Origin: Haloarculaceae archaeon
Lineage (GTDB): Archaea > Halobacteriota > Halobacteria > Halobacteriales > Haloarculaceae
Direction: 5' to 3'
Assembly (NCBI GenBank): GCA_018609945.1
Contig: JAHENO010000012.1
Span: forward strand, 1 to 13,894
DNA: 13,894 nt
Each line of letters starts with the position of its first letter. Positions within the stretch are counted from its first letter, which is position 1. Under the pieces are notes generated by a model. It ran no database searches. It worked only from the letters and a program-made list of their open reading frames with translations, and was not told where the DNA came from. This document shows positions 6,709-13,342 of the stretch, piece after piece. A program made the translations under genes and the position numbers.

Positions 6709-8120
6709 CCACTCCGTTCGGCTCCCGTCCCGTTCGCCGCCCCGTCCTCGACCCAGCCCGGTCGGCTCACCGTGGTCGTGCCGACCCCGGTCGTCCGGAC
6801 CGAGAACTCCACGCGGGTCTCCGGTCGGATGGTCGTGTACGTCCACCGCCCGTAGGTGATGACACCCTCCCCGGTGACGTGGACAGTCCCGGACGCGTCG
6901 CGGATCCCCTGGTAGGGGTCGCCGTCGGTCCTGATCCAGTAGGTCCCGTTGTCGTCGGTCGGTTGCCCGTGGAGCGTGCTGTCCTCGACGGACAGCGACC
7001 AGCGCAGGTACCGCGCCAGCTGGCCGAGCATCCGCGAGGTCGACAGCCGCGACCGGACGTACGCATCGCCCGGTCCGGGCCGCACCCACGTTCGGTTCCC
7101 GTTCGAAAACGCGTCCGCACCGACGATTGCCCGCGGCGACGTCTGCAGGGTGCCTGTCTCGGCAACCGACACGCTGTATCGGTCGCGCCTCTCGACGCGG
7201 ACCGTCTCGACGAAGGCCCCGGTCACCCGCCCGTCCTCGAACTCGCGATACTGGACCCTGACCGTGAAGGAGGTGTTCGAGAGTACCGACCGGTGTGTCG
7301 CGATCAGCGCGTCGATGTTCGCGAGTCCGTCCGCGCCGATCCCCGGTGGGCGCTCGCCCGTCACCCGACTGTAGGCAACGTCGAGCGAGTCCTGTGATGT
7401 CCTCTCGGCGGACGACTCCCCGGTCGCGATCGCCGCCCCGTTCCGGTCCCCGGCCGACGTCGGCGTCCCGGCGGGTGTCGGGGACGGCGTCTCCGCGCTG
7501 ACGGCCCGGTCACTGTCCCCGATATCGGGTGACGGGGCAGGCATACCGGCGGCCAGCACTCCGACCAGGAGGACCATCCCCGCCACCGCGAGGACGGCTG
7601 TCAGCCTGCTCCGGCGCCACGTCGGTCGGCCCCCGAGCGTGGCGCCGTGCTCGTTCCGCTCGGCCCGCGATGTCTCCCCGGCCGACTGGTCCGTCACCAT
7701 ACCGGTGGGTGTGCTATCCTCGGCGGGTCCCGCATCACCTGGCTCGCCCTGTCCGTCGAACCCGTGGCGACCGACCGCACTCCCGAAGTGTCTCCCGAGC
7801 AGGTCCCGCGCGACCGACCGGTGGAGGGCGAAGGCGATCTGTTCGTAGAGCGCGTCGGCGTCAACGACGTCGAGATCGGAGTCGGTGACTGTCCCGGCCT
7901 CGACCGTCACGATGGCGTCGACGTCGGGCGGGACGTCGGCGACGTCGGTGGGCTGGACCGCGAGGGTGCGACCGCCGGGATAGAGACGGAACAGCCCGTC
8001 GTCCTGGCGTTCGACGTCGTACCCTCTCGCGGCGTAGAGGTCGGCCACGAACGCCGCGACCGTCCCGGGATCTGCGTCCCGGCAGGCCGCGACAAACCGG
8101 TCCCGCGACACCAGCGGCAT
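6705..8120 (-). CDS. Membrane-anchored protein with N-terminal REase-like domain and extracellular haloarchaeal domain
   Basis: A 471-residue protein in three parts. Residues 1-115 look like a small alpha/beta domain (FVADLYAARGYDVE, GLFRLYPGGRTLAVQP, DAIVTVEAGTVTDSDLDVVD, then an amphipathic helix). The order resembles the Mrr/Holliday-resolvase fold, but I see no convincing D...E-x-K catalytic set. After a polar linker comes one transmembrane segment (about 172-193, LTAVLAVAGMVLLVGVLAAG). A Ser/Thr/Pro-rich linker (200-250) then leads to an outer domain (260-460) with THRSVLSNTSFTVRVQYREF, similar in style to haloarchaeal DUF7537-type surface lipoproteins. The topology suggests a cytoplasmic N-terminus. 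Function unknown. The last codons share CTAG with purF in convergent orientation. Confidence 0.8.
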   Translation of the reverse strand: MPLVSRDRFVAACRDADPGTVAAFVADLYAARGYDVERQDDGLFRLYPGGRTLAVQPTDVADVPPDVDAIVTVEAGTVTDSDLDVVDADALYEQIAFALHRSVARDLLGRHFGSAVGRHGFDGQGEPGDAGPAEDSTPTGMVTDQSAGETSRAERNEHGATLGGRPTWRRSRLTAVLAVAGMVLLVGVLAAGMPAPSPDIGDSDRAVSAETPSPTPAGTPTSAGDRNGAAIATGESSAERTSQDSLDVAYSRVTGERPPGIGADGLANIDALIATHRSVLSNTSFTVRVQYREFEDGRVTGAFVETVRVERRDRYSVSVAETGTLQTSPRAIVGADAFSNGNRTWVRPGPGDAYVRSRLSTSRMLGQLARYLRWSLSVEDSTLHGQPTDDNGTYWIRTDGDPYQGIRDASGTVHVTGEGVITYGRWTYTTIRPETRVEFSVRTTGVGTTTVSRPGWVEDGAANGTGAERSG

Positions 8121-8143
8121 GGGTACGGTAAGCGGTCCACGGG

Positions 8144-8152
8144 GTTAAATTA
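8144..8152 (-). promoter_or_regulatory. TATA-like box for the membrane-anchored protein gene
   Basis: The plus-strand stretch GTTAAATTA (TAATTTAAC in gene direction) is centred about 28 bases upstream of ATG 8120, matching a leaderless start. Confidence 0.6.
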
Positions 8153-8209
8153 CCCCCACGGTCCGAATCCACCGACCATCTCTCCCGTCCGCCGCCCGTC
8201 TGACGGGGG

Positions 8210-8215
8210 TTTAAG
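8210..8215 (+). promoter_or_regulatory. TATA-like box for the coiled-coil protein gene
   Basis: TTTAAG centred at about 8212. An ATG at 8219 follows only a few bases later and would lie upstream of the transcription start. The in-frame GTG at 8243 is about 30 bases from the box centre and is therefore the better start. Confidence 0.6.
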
Positions 8216-8242
8216 CGGGTGTGCCTGTCCATACCACGCACG

Positions 8243-8632
8243 GTGTACACGGTGTCACGATCGACCACAACACTCCTCGAGGCGGAGGACGGCCTGGATT
8301 CCGCCAGCGACACGGCGGCCGAATCGGAGTTCGTGTGGGCGAGCCTCGATGACCCGGCCGAAGACGACGCTCCCGACCTCCGGGAGCGCGTGCAGGCACT
8401 GGAGGCGGAGCTGTCGCGGGTGCGGGACCAGCGCGACCGGCTCGCGGCGAAGGCCGACCGCGTCGACGAACTCGAACGGCAGGTCGAGCGGCTCAAAAAC
8501 GAGAAGCGGACGCTCATCCAGGCCCGCAAGGAGAGCCCGCAACTCGTTCCCCGCGACGAAACCGCCCCATCGGTCACACAGCGACGCTGGGACGGGCGGC
8601 TATGGACCTACCTGAAACGGCGGTTCTTCTAG
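8243..8632 (+). CDS. Small haloarchaeal coiled-coil protein
   Basis: Using the GTG start at 8243 the protein has 129 residues. It opens with VYTVSRSTTTLLEAEDG, then a very acidic stretch (about 14-45). A coiled coil follows from roughly 46 to 96, with leucines and hydrophobics in heptad spacing (LRERVQALEAELSRVRDQRD, DELERQVERLKNEKRTLI). The basic, aromatic C-terminus is WDGRLWTYLKRRFF. Such tails often sit at a membrane surface or interact with a partner, but no function is known to me. An in-frame ATG at 8219 would add eight residues but sits too close to the promoter. The TAG stop shares CTAG with the convergent DUF420 gene. Confidence 0.75.
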   Translation: MYTVSRSTTTLLEAEDGLDSASDTAAESEFVWASLDDPAEDDAPDLRERVQALEAELSRVRDQRDRLAAKADRVDELERQVERLKNEKRTLIQARKESPQLVPRDETAPSVTQRRWDGRLWTYLKRRFF

Positions 8633-9186
8633 TAGACGACGTACAGCAGCGCGTAGACGACGAGGCCGAGCGTGAAGGAGATCAGCCACAGCGTCGCGGC
8701 GACGCGCCCGACACGGGGATGTGGCGTCTCCGGGAGGGCCGCGATGTCGTGAGTGAGAGCGAGCAAGAGTACGTAGTACAAAAGCGGGATACAAATGATG
8801 GCGAGCAGGATGTGGATCGCCAGCGTCGGCAGGTAGACGAACCGGTAGACCGGCTTGGGGCCGGGAAAGGGCGTCGGCCCCTCGAGCGAGACGCGATAGA
8901 GATAGAGCACGAGGAAGGTGACGAACAGGACGAGACTCGCGAGCATCGCCCGGCGGTGACTGGCGATCCGACCCCGGCGGACGCTGACGACGCCGTACGT
9001 GATGGTCCCGATGGCCGCGAGGCTCACCAGCGCGTTCACGTGCGGGACGGCCGCGACGAGGGGAGCCACTCGCGGCACCAGGGCCGTGGGGACGACGCCA
9101 CCGACGGCGGAGAACACGAGCGCGAGCGAGACCACCGAGAGAACAGCCGTGAGTTCTCGCACCCGGTCCTGTGCCCGCAGTTCCAT
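8629..9186 (-). CDS. DUF420 family membrane protein (CtaM/YozB-like)
   Basis: A 185-residue protein with about five membrane helices: 12-34, 43-66, 78-99, 116-145 and 161-183. It carries histidines typical of DUF420: His49 in PHVNALVS, His77 in SHRRAMLAS, His125 in LAIHILLAI and His156 near PETPHPRVGR. Bacterial members (CtaM/YozB) are needed to assemble haem-copper cytochrome oxidases; the haloarchaeal proteins are assumed to act similarly, but no oxidase gene is in the window. ATG 9186 is chosen because the TATA-like box lies 26 bases upstream. The frame extends to 9471, but that part is antisense to phaC and has no membrane protein character. Confidence 0.88.
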   Translation of the reverse strand: MELRAQDRVRELTAVLSVVSLALVFSAVGGVVPTALVPRVAPLVAAVPHVNALVSLAAIGTITYGVVSVRRGRIASHRRAMLASLVLFVTFLVLYLYRVSLEGPTPFPGPKPVYRFVYLPTLAIHILLAIICIPLLYYVLLLALTHDIAALPETPHPRVGRVAATLWLISFTLGLVVYALLYVVY

Positions 9187-9207
9187 ACGCGAATCTGGGG
9201 CCAGGAG

Positions 9208-9214
9208 CACAAAA
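9208..9214 (-). promoter_or_regulatory. TATA-like box for the DUF420 gene
   Basis: CACAAAA on the plus strand (TTTTGTG in gene direction) lies about 26 bases upstream of ATG 9186, inside the 91-base gap after phaC. It supports an independent, leaderless transcript rather than read-through from phaC. Confidence 0.5.
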
Positions 9215-9277
9215 GGGGTTCCGCCTCGGGGCGGATCGGTCCGGTGGACGCAGGCGAACGGTTCCACGCCGGGGCGG

Positions 9278-10579
9278 TCACACCTGATCGAGCCAGTCCC
9301 GTGCGCGAGCCTGCCCGGTCTCCGCGATGGCCGCCAGTTCTTCGGCGTCCCGCTCCGCGAGGTCGGCAGCCGTCTCGATACCGGCCGCACGGAGGCGCCC
9401 GGCGTACGTCGAACCGATGCCATCGATGGCGCTGATATCGTCGGCGCCGTCCTGGCTCTGGCCCTCGCCACCCGGAGCTACATCGGCCTGTCCCTCGGAG
9501 TGTTCGGCGAACCACTCGGCGACCCGGGGCCAGTACTCCTCGTGTGAACTGGACGACACCGAGATGCCGATGTGGCCCGTCGGGAACTCGATGATCTCGG
9601 TCTCGTCGCTGCCGACGACCTCGTTGAACGGGACCGAGGCCTCGGACGGAACGAGGTTGTCGTACTCACCGACGATCTGGAGGACGGGCATGTCGATGTT
9701 CCCGGCGTCAACCGGCTCGCCGTCCAGTTCGAGTTCGTTCCGGGAGAGTTCGTTGTCCTGGTAGACCGTCTCCATGAACTCCACGTAGGTCGCGCCGGCG
9801 ACGTCGACACCTTCGTCGAGCCACCGTTCCATCCGGGCGAAGTTCGCGACGAACTCCTCGTCGTCGAGTTTCTCGTAGAAGGAGACGTACTTGGTGACCG
9901 TGTTCTGGACGGGGTCCATCATCTCGAACATGGCCGCGAGCAGGTCGGCCGGGACGTTGCCCGAGACGTCGACGACGCTCTCGGGCTCGAAATATGCGTC
10001 CGTGCCCCACAGTTCGAGAACGCCGCCCTCGCCCTCGAAACACAGCGTCCCCGCGATCTCCCCGAGGGCGTTGACCTTCCGGGGATTGCGTGCGGCGTAC
10101 ATCGCGGTCAGCGCGCCACCGATACAGTAGCCCAGGACGTTGACGGCGTCAGTTCCCGAGCGCTCGCGGACGGCGTCGACGCAGTTGGCGATGTACCTGT
10201 CGACGTAGTCCGCCATCGTGAGGTGCTGGTCGAGCCGCGAGGGTTCGTTCCACCGGATCATGTACACGTCGTGCCCGCCCTCCAGCAGGCGGCGGACCAC
10301 ACTCCGGTCGGGCTGGAGATCGAGGATGTACGGCCTGTTGATGAGCGACCACACCACCAGCAGGGGGGTATCGTACTGCTCGTCGGTCTGGGGCTCGTAG
10401 TGGAGCAACTCCAGTTTGTTCTCCTCGTAGACGATCTCCGAGGGGGTCTGCCCGACCTCGACGGCCGCCATGTCGCCGAGACGCTCGGGCAGGACCTGCG
10501 CCTTCCGGATCGCTTCGGTCAGTTCCTCGATGGTTCGGGACTGTGCGTCGAGCGTCGCCGACAGCGGATCGAACACCAT
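9278..10579 (-). CDS. phaC: Class III poly(3-hydroxyalkanoate) synthase subunit PhaC with C-terminal helix-hairpin-helix extension
   Basis: PhaC polymerises hydroxyacyl-CoA into polyhydroxyalkanoate at granule surfaces. The 433-residue protein shows the alpha/beta hydrolase core with the PhaC-type lipase box G150-Y-C152-I-G154 (Cys nucleophile), the Asp307 acid in GEYDNLVPSEA and His336 in FPTGHIGIS. LVVWSLINRPYILDLQPDRS (74-93) and YMIRWNEPS are also family hallmarks. After residue 365 comes a polar Gly/Gln/Asp linker, then DISAIDGIGSTYAGRLRAAG (381-400) and TAADLAERDAEELAAIAETG (403-422), a helix-hairpin-helix-like domain. Haloarchaeal synthases are known for C-terminal extensions compared with bacterial class III enzymes. 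The usual partner gene phaE is not adjacent: upstream is the cdc48 3' end and downstream the DUF420 gene. Confidence 0.93.
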   Translation of the reverse strand: MVFDPLSATLDAQSRTIEELTEAIRKAQVLPERLGDMAAVEVGQTPSEIVYEENKLELLHYEPQTDEQYDTPLLVVWSLINRPYILDLQPDRSVVRRLLEGGHDVYMIRWNEPSRLDQHLTMADYVDRYIANCVDAVRERSGTDAVNVLGYCIGGALTAMYAARNPRKVNALGEIAGTLCFEGEGGVLELWGTDAYFEPESVVDVSGNVPADLLAAMFEMMDPVQNTVTKYVSFYEKLDDEEFVANFARMERWLDEGVDVAGATYVEFMETVYQDNELSRNELELDGEPVDAGNIDMPVLQIVGEYDNLVPSEASVPFNEVVGSDETEIIEFPTGHIGISVSSSSHEEYWPRVAEWFAEHSEGQADVAPGGEGQSQDGADDISAIDGIGSTYAGRLRAAGIETAADLAERDAEELAAIAETGQARARDWLDQV

Positions 10580-10609
10580 CCGGAGTGTCCGACCTTGACG
10601 CTACGGGGG

Positions 10610-10615
10610 ATAAAG
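10610..10615 (-). promoter_or_regulatory. TATA-like box for phaC
   Basis: ATAAAG on the plus strand (CTTTAT in gene direction) is centred about 33 bases upstream of ATG 10579, predicting a short leader of several bases. It lies in the 103-base gap downstream of cdc48. Confidence 0.45.
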
Positions 10616-10625
10616 TGTTACCGTC

Positions 10626-10670
10626 AAAATCGACGTAGCCGCTGGTGTCGTCCGGATCGATACCGCAAAA
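10626..10670 (-). terminator. Short T-tracts downstream of cdc48
   Basis: In the direction of cdc48 transcription, two T4 runs follow the stop codon (at 10667-10670 and 10626-10629). The first comes after a GC-rich CCGCGGCCG block. Archaeal transcription ends at T-rich stretches, so these may terminate the cdc48 unit. The runs are short. Confidence 0.3.
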
Positions 10671-10682
10671 CGGCCGCGGGCC

Positions 10683-12941
10683 TCAGTGGAAGGTCCGCTC
10701 GACGCGCTCTTCCTCGACCTCGGCGTCGCGCTTGCTGAAGCGCTGTTCGATCTCCTCGTAGCGCTCTTTCATCTCCTCGTCGACGCTGGGGGTGACCTCC
10801 TCCATGGCCTCTTCGAAGTGCTCGATGGTTACCCGGACGTTCCCGACGCTCTCGTCGATTTCGTCGGGGTCGACCCGGGAGATGAACTCCCGCGTGGCAG
10901 CCATCGAGGCCTCGCGACAGACCGCTTCGATGTCCGCGCCGACGTAGCCATCGGTGCGGCCGGCCAGGTCGTCGAGGTCGACGCCCTCGGCCAGGGGCTT
11001 GTTCCGGGTGTGGACCTCGAAGATCTTCCGGCGGGCCTCCTCGTCCGGGACGGGCACGTGGACGTGCCTGTCGAGGCGACCCGGGCGCAGGAGCGCGGGG
11101 TCGATGAGGTCCGGCCGGTTGGTCGTGGCGATGACGACCACGTCCTCCAGGTCCTCCAGCCCGTCCAGTTCGGTCAGCAACTGGGAGACGACGCGCTCGC
11201 CGACGCCGGAATCGCCGGAGTGGCGGCCACGCTCGCCCGCGATGGAGTCGATCTCGTCGAAGAACACGACGGTGGGTGCGTTCGCGCGGGCCTTCTCGAA
11301 GACCTCGCGGACGCCCTTCTCGGACTCGCCGACGTACTTGTTGAGCAGCTCCGGCCCCTTGATGGAGATGAAGTTGCTCTGTGACTCGTTGGCGATAGCC
11401 TTCGCCAGCAGCGTCTTGCCGGTGCCCGGCGGGCCGTACATCAGCACGCCCTTGGCCGCCTGCATGTCCATCTGGGCGAACACCTGGGGGTACTCCAGGG
11501 GCCACTGGATGGCCTCACGGAGCCGCTCCTTGGTGCCTTCCAGGCCGCCGACGTCCTCCCAGGTGACGTCGGGGACTTCGACGAACACCTCACGGAGCGC
11601 GGAGGGCTCGATGCCCTTCAGCGCGTGCTTGAAGTCCTCCTCGGTGACCTCGAGGCGTTCGAGCGTCTCGGCGTCGATCTCGTCCTCCTCGAGGTCGAGT
11701 TCGGGCCGGATGCGCCGGAGGGCGTTCATCGCGGCCTCCTTTGCGAGCTGTGCGATGTCGGCACCCACGAAGCCGTGGGTGTTCTCGGCGTACCGGTCCA
11801 GGTCGACCGACTCCGAGAGGGGCATCCCGCGGGTGTGGACCTGGAGGATCTCCTTGCGGCCGTCCTTGTCGGGGACGCCGACCTCGATCTCGCGGTCGAA
11901 CCGGCCGCCACGCCTGAGGGCGGGATCGAGCGCGTCGACGCGGTTGGTCGCGCCGATGACGATGACCTCGCCGCGCTCCTCCAGGCCGTCCATCAGGGAC
12001 AGTAGCTGGGCGACGACGCGGCGCTCGACGTCACCGCTGGTCTCGCCGCGCTCGGGCGCGATGGAGTCGATCTCGTCGATGAAGACCACGGCGGGCGCGT
12101 TCTCCTCGGCCTCCTCGAAGACCTCCCGCAACTGTTCCTCGCTCTCGCCGTAGTACTTCGACATGATCTCCGGGCCGGAGATGTCGGTGAAATAGGCGTC
12201 GATCTCGTTGGCGACGGCGCGGGCCATCAGCGTCTTGCCGGTGCCCGGCGGGCCGTGCAGCAGGACGCCCTTGGGCGGCTCGATGCCGAGTTGCTGGAAC
12301 AGTTCCGGGTGGCGCATCGGCAGCTCGATCATCTCCCGGACCTGCTCGAGCTCCGAATCGAGGCCGCCGATGTCCTCGTAGGTGACGTCGGGCGTCTCGC
12401 GGCCCTCCTCGGCGCCGCTGATCTGCTCGGCGGGCTGTTCGGAGACGTTGACCTCCGTCGAGTCGGTCACGACGACCGTCCCGCTGGGGTCGGTCTCTGC
12501 GATCTTGACTGGAATCTTCTGGCCGGACATCGAGGACAGTGGCCCCAGGCCGAAGGAGACGGGGACAGTCTGGCCCTGCGTGATCGCCTGGCCGCTGATG
12601 TTCTGGCGGATCATCGGACCGACGTTGCCTCGCACCCGGAGGTTCTGGGGCAGGGCGACGGTCACCCGCTTTGCGGGCTGGACGTCGGCCGGTTCGACGG
12701 CGACGGTGTCGTCGATGCCCGCGCCGGTCTCCTGGCGGAGCTGGCCGTCGATCCGGACCACGCCTCGCCCCTCGTCCTCGGGATAGCCCGGCCAGACGCG
12801 CGCGACCGAGCGCCCGTCGGGGCCCTCGATGACGATGTAGTCGCCGTTCTCGACGTTCATCTCCGCCATCGACTGGCGGTCGATGGCCGCGAGTCCGCGG
12901 CCGGCGTCTTTCTGTTTGAGCGGCTTGACGGAGAGTCTCAT
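10683..12941 (-). CDS. cdc48: Cdc48/VCP-like AAA+ ATPase (archaeal VAT)
   Basis: A 752-residue double-ring AAA+ unfoldase that extracts and unfolds proteins for degradation by the proteasome or for complex disassembly. The N-domain (1-185) has a double-psi barrel (VKPLKQKDAGRGLAAID) and a second lobe. D1 has Walker A GPPGTGKT (230-237), the aromatic pore loop KYYGES (262-267), Walker B VVFIDE (285-290), ATNR (331-334) and arginine-finger region RRGGRFDR. D2 has Walker A GPPGTGKT (503-510), pore loop KYVGES (535-540), Walker B VVFFDE (558-563) and LRPGRLDR. The acidic tail lacks the HbYX-type ending of proteasomal ATPases; it ends ERTFH. The start overlaps the stop of the preceding small gene by four bases, so the two are translationally coupled. 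Confidence 0.96.
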   Translation of the reverse strand: MRLSVKPLKQKDAGRGLAAIDRQSMAEMNVENGDYIVIEGPDGRSVARVWPGYPEDEGRGVVRIDGQLRQETGAGIDDTVAVEPADVQPAKRVTVALPQNLRVRGNVGPMIRQNISGQAITQGQTVPVSFGLGPLSSMSGQKIPVKIAETDPSGTVVVTDSTEVNVSEQPAEQISGAEEGRETPDVTYEDIGGLDSELEQVREMIELPMRHPELFQQLGIEPPKGVLLHGPPGTGKTLMARAVANEIDAYFTDISGPEIMSKYYGESEEQLREVFEEAEENAPAVVFIDEIDSIAPERGETSGDVERRVVAQLLSLMDGLEERGEVIVIGATNRVDALDPALRRGGRFDREIEVGVPDKDGRKEILQVHTRGMPLSESVDLDRYAENTHGFVGADIAQLAKEAAMNALRRIRPELDLEEDEIDAETLERLEVTEEDFKHALKGIEPSALREVFVEVPDVTWEDVGGLEGTKERLREAIQWPLEYPQVFAQMDMQAAKGVLMYGPPGTGKTLLAKAIANESQSNFISIKGPELLNKYVGESEKGVREVFEKARANAPTVVFFDEIDSIAGERGRHSGDSGVGERVVSQLLTELDGLEDLEDVVVIATTNRPDLIDPALLRPGRLDRHVHVPVPDEEARRKIFEVHTRNKPLAEGVDLDDLAGRTDGYVGADIEAVCREASMAATREFISRVDPDEIDESVGNVRVTIEHFEEAMEEVTPSVDEEMKERYEEIEQRFSKRDAEVEEERVERTFH

Positions 12942-13168
12942 GCACTCACCTCGATAGTGAGAACCCCATTTTTCATAAACGCTTGCGCGTCACCCTCGAC
13001 ATCGATGTCGAACTGCTCGCCGTCGACGACGACGATGGCCGTGTCGTCGACCACGTCGACCGACGCCGACTCCGTGTGTCCGAAGTCGGCCGCCAACATC
13101 TCGCCGTCGTCGTACTCGTACCGACGAACCTCGACATCCCTCGCTGCAAACTGCTGTCTGATACTCAT
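12938..13168 (-). CDS. Small Hsp20/alpha-crystallin-like protein coupled to cdc48 (DUF7127-like)
   Basis: A 76-residue acidic protein directly upstream of cdc48, its TGA overlapping the cdc48 ATG by four bases (12938-12941). The sequence follows the strand order of a minimal alpha-crystallin/CS domain: DVEVRRYEYDDGEMLAADFG (11-30), then SVDVVDDTAIVVVDGEQFDI (37-56), then AFMKNGVLTIEV (63-74). The last part closely resembles the NGVL motif and final strand of Hsp20 proteins. It lacks the long variable N-terminus and the I-x-I tail of oligomeric small heat shock proteins, ending only two residues after the strand. I believe haloarchaeal relatives are catalogued as DUF7127. Coupling to cdc48 suggests an adaptor or co-chaperone role, which is inferred. 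ATG 13168 is the start that fits the TATA box. Confidence 0.8.
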   Translation of the reverse strand: MSIRQQFAARDVEVRRYEYDDGEMLAADFGHTESASVDVVDDTAIVVVDGEQFDIDVEGDAQAFMKNGVLTIEVSA

Positions 13169-13190
13169 CCTAACAACAGGTAAGCGTTAA

Positions 13191-13206
13191 TACTATATAA
13201 ATATAT
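13191..13206 (-). promoter_or_regulatory. Strong AT-rich TATA element of the DUF7127-cdc48 unit
   Basis: TACTATATAAATATAT is by far the most AT-rich stretch in the window. Its TATATAA core is centred about 29 bases upstream of ATG 13168, giving a leaderless transcript. Because the core is near-symmetrical (TATATAAATATAT), it could also start transcription on the plus strand towards the palindrome region and the hydrolase gene. Confidence 0.75.
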
Positions 13207-13327
13207 CGCTAATATGGGCGCTACGGTACGCCCGAGCAGTAAAGAGGGATGAAAGCGGTTCACACTACTGCGGATCGTCCTGGCGGGTGTCTCCGGGACT
13301 CTCACACGACCTGGAGGACGTGGACGA

Positions 13328-13342
13328 CAGTACCGTATACTG
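13328..13342. promoter_or_regulatory. Operator-like palindrome CAGTA-N5-TACTG
   Basis: Two perfect 5-bp arms, CAGTA (13328-13332) and TACTG (13338-13342), separated by CCGTA. The form is that of a dimeric transcription factor site. The right half is also the first part of the outer arm of the 78-bp palindrome, and the same TACTGC half-site recurs at 13266-13271 and, inverted, at 13236-13241 and 13410-13415. Confidence 0.4.

Noticed and set aside
9187..9471. N-terminal extension of the DUF420 frame
   Set aside because: It overlaps phaC in another frame, is Arg/Pro-rich rather than membrane-like, and lies upstream of the TATA box.
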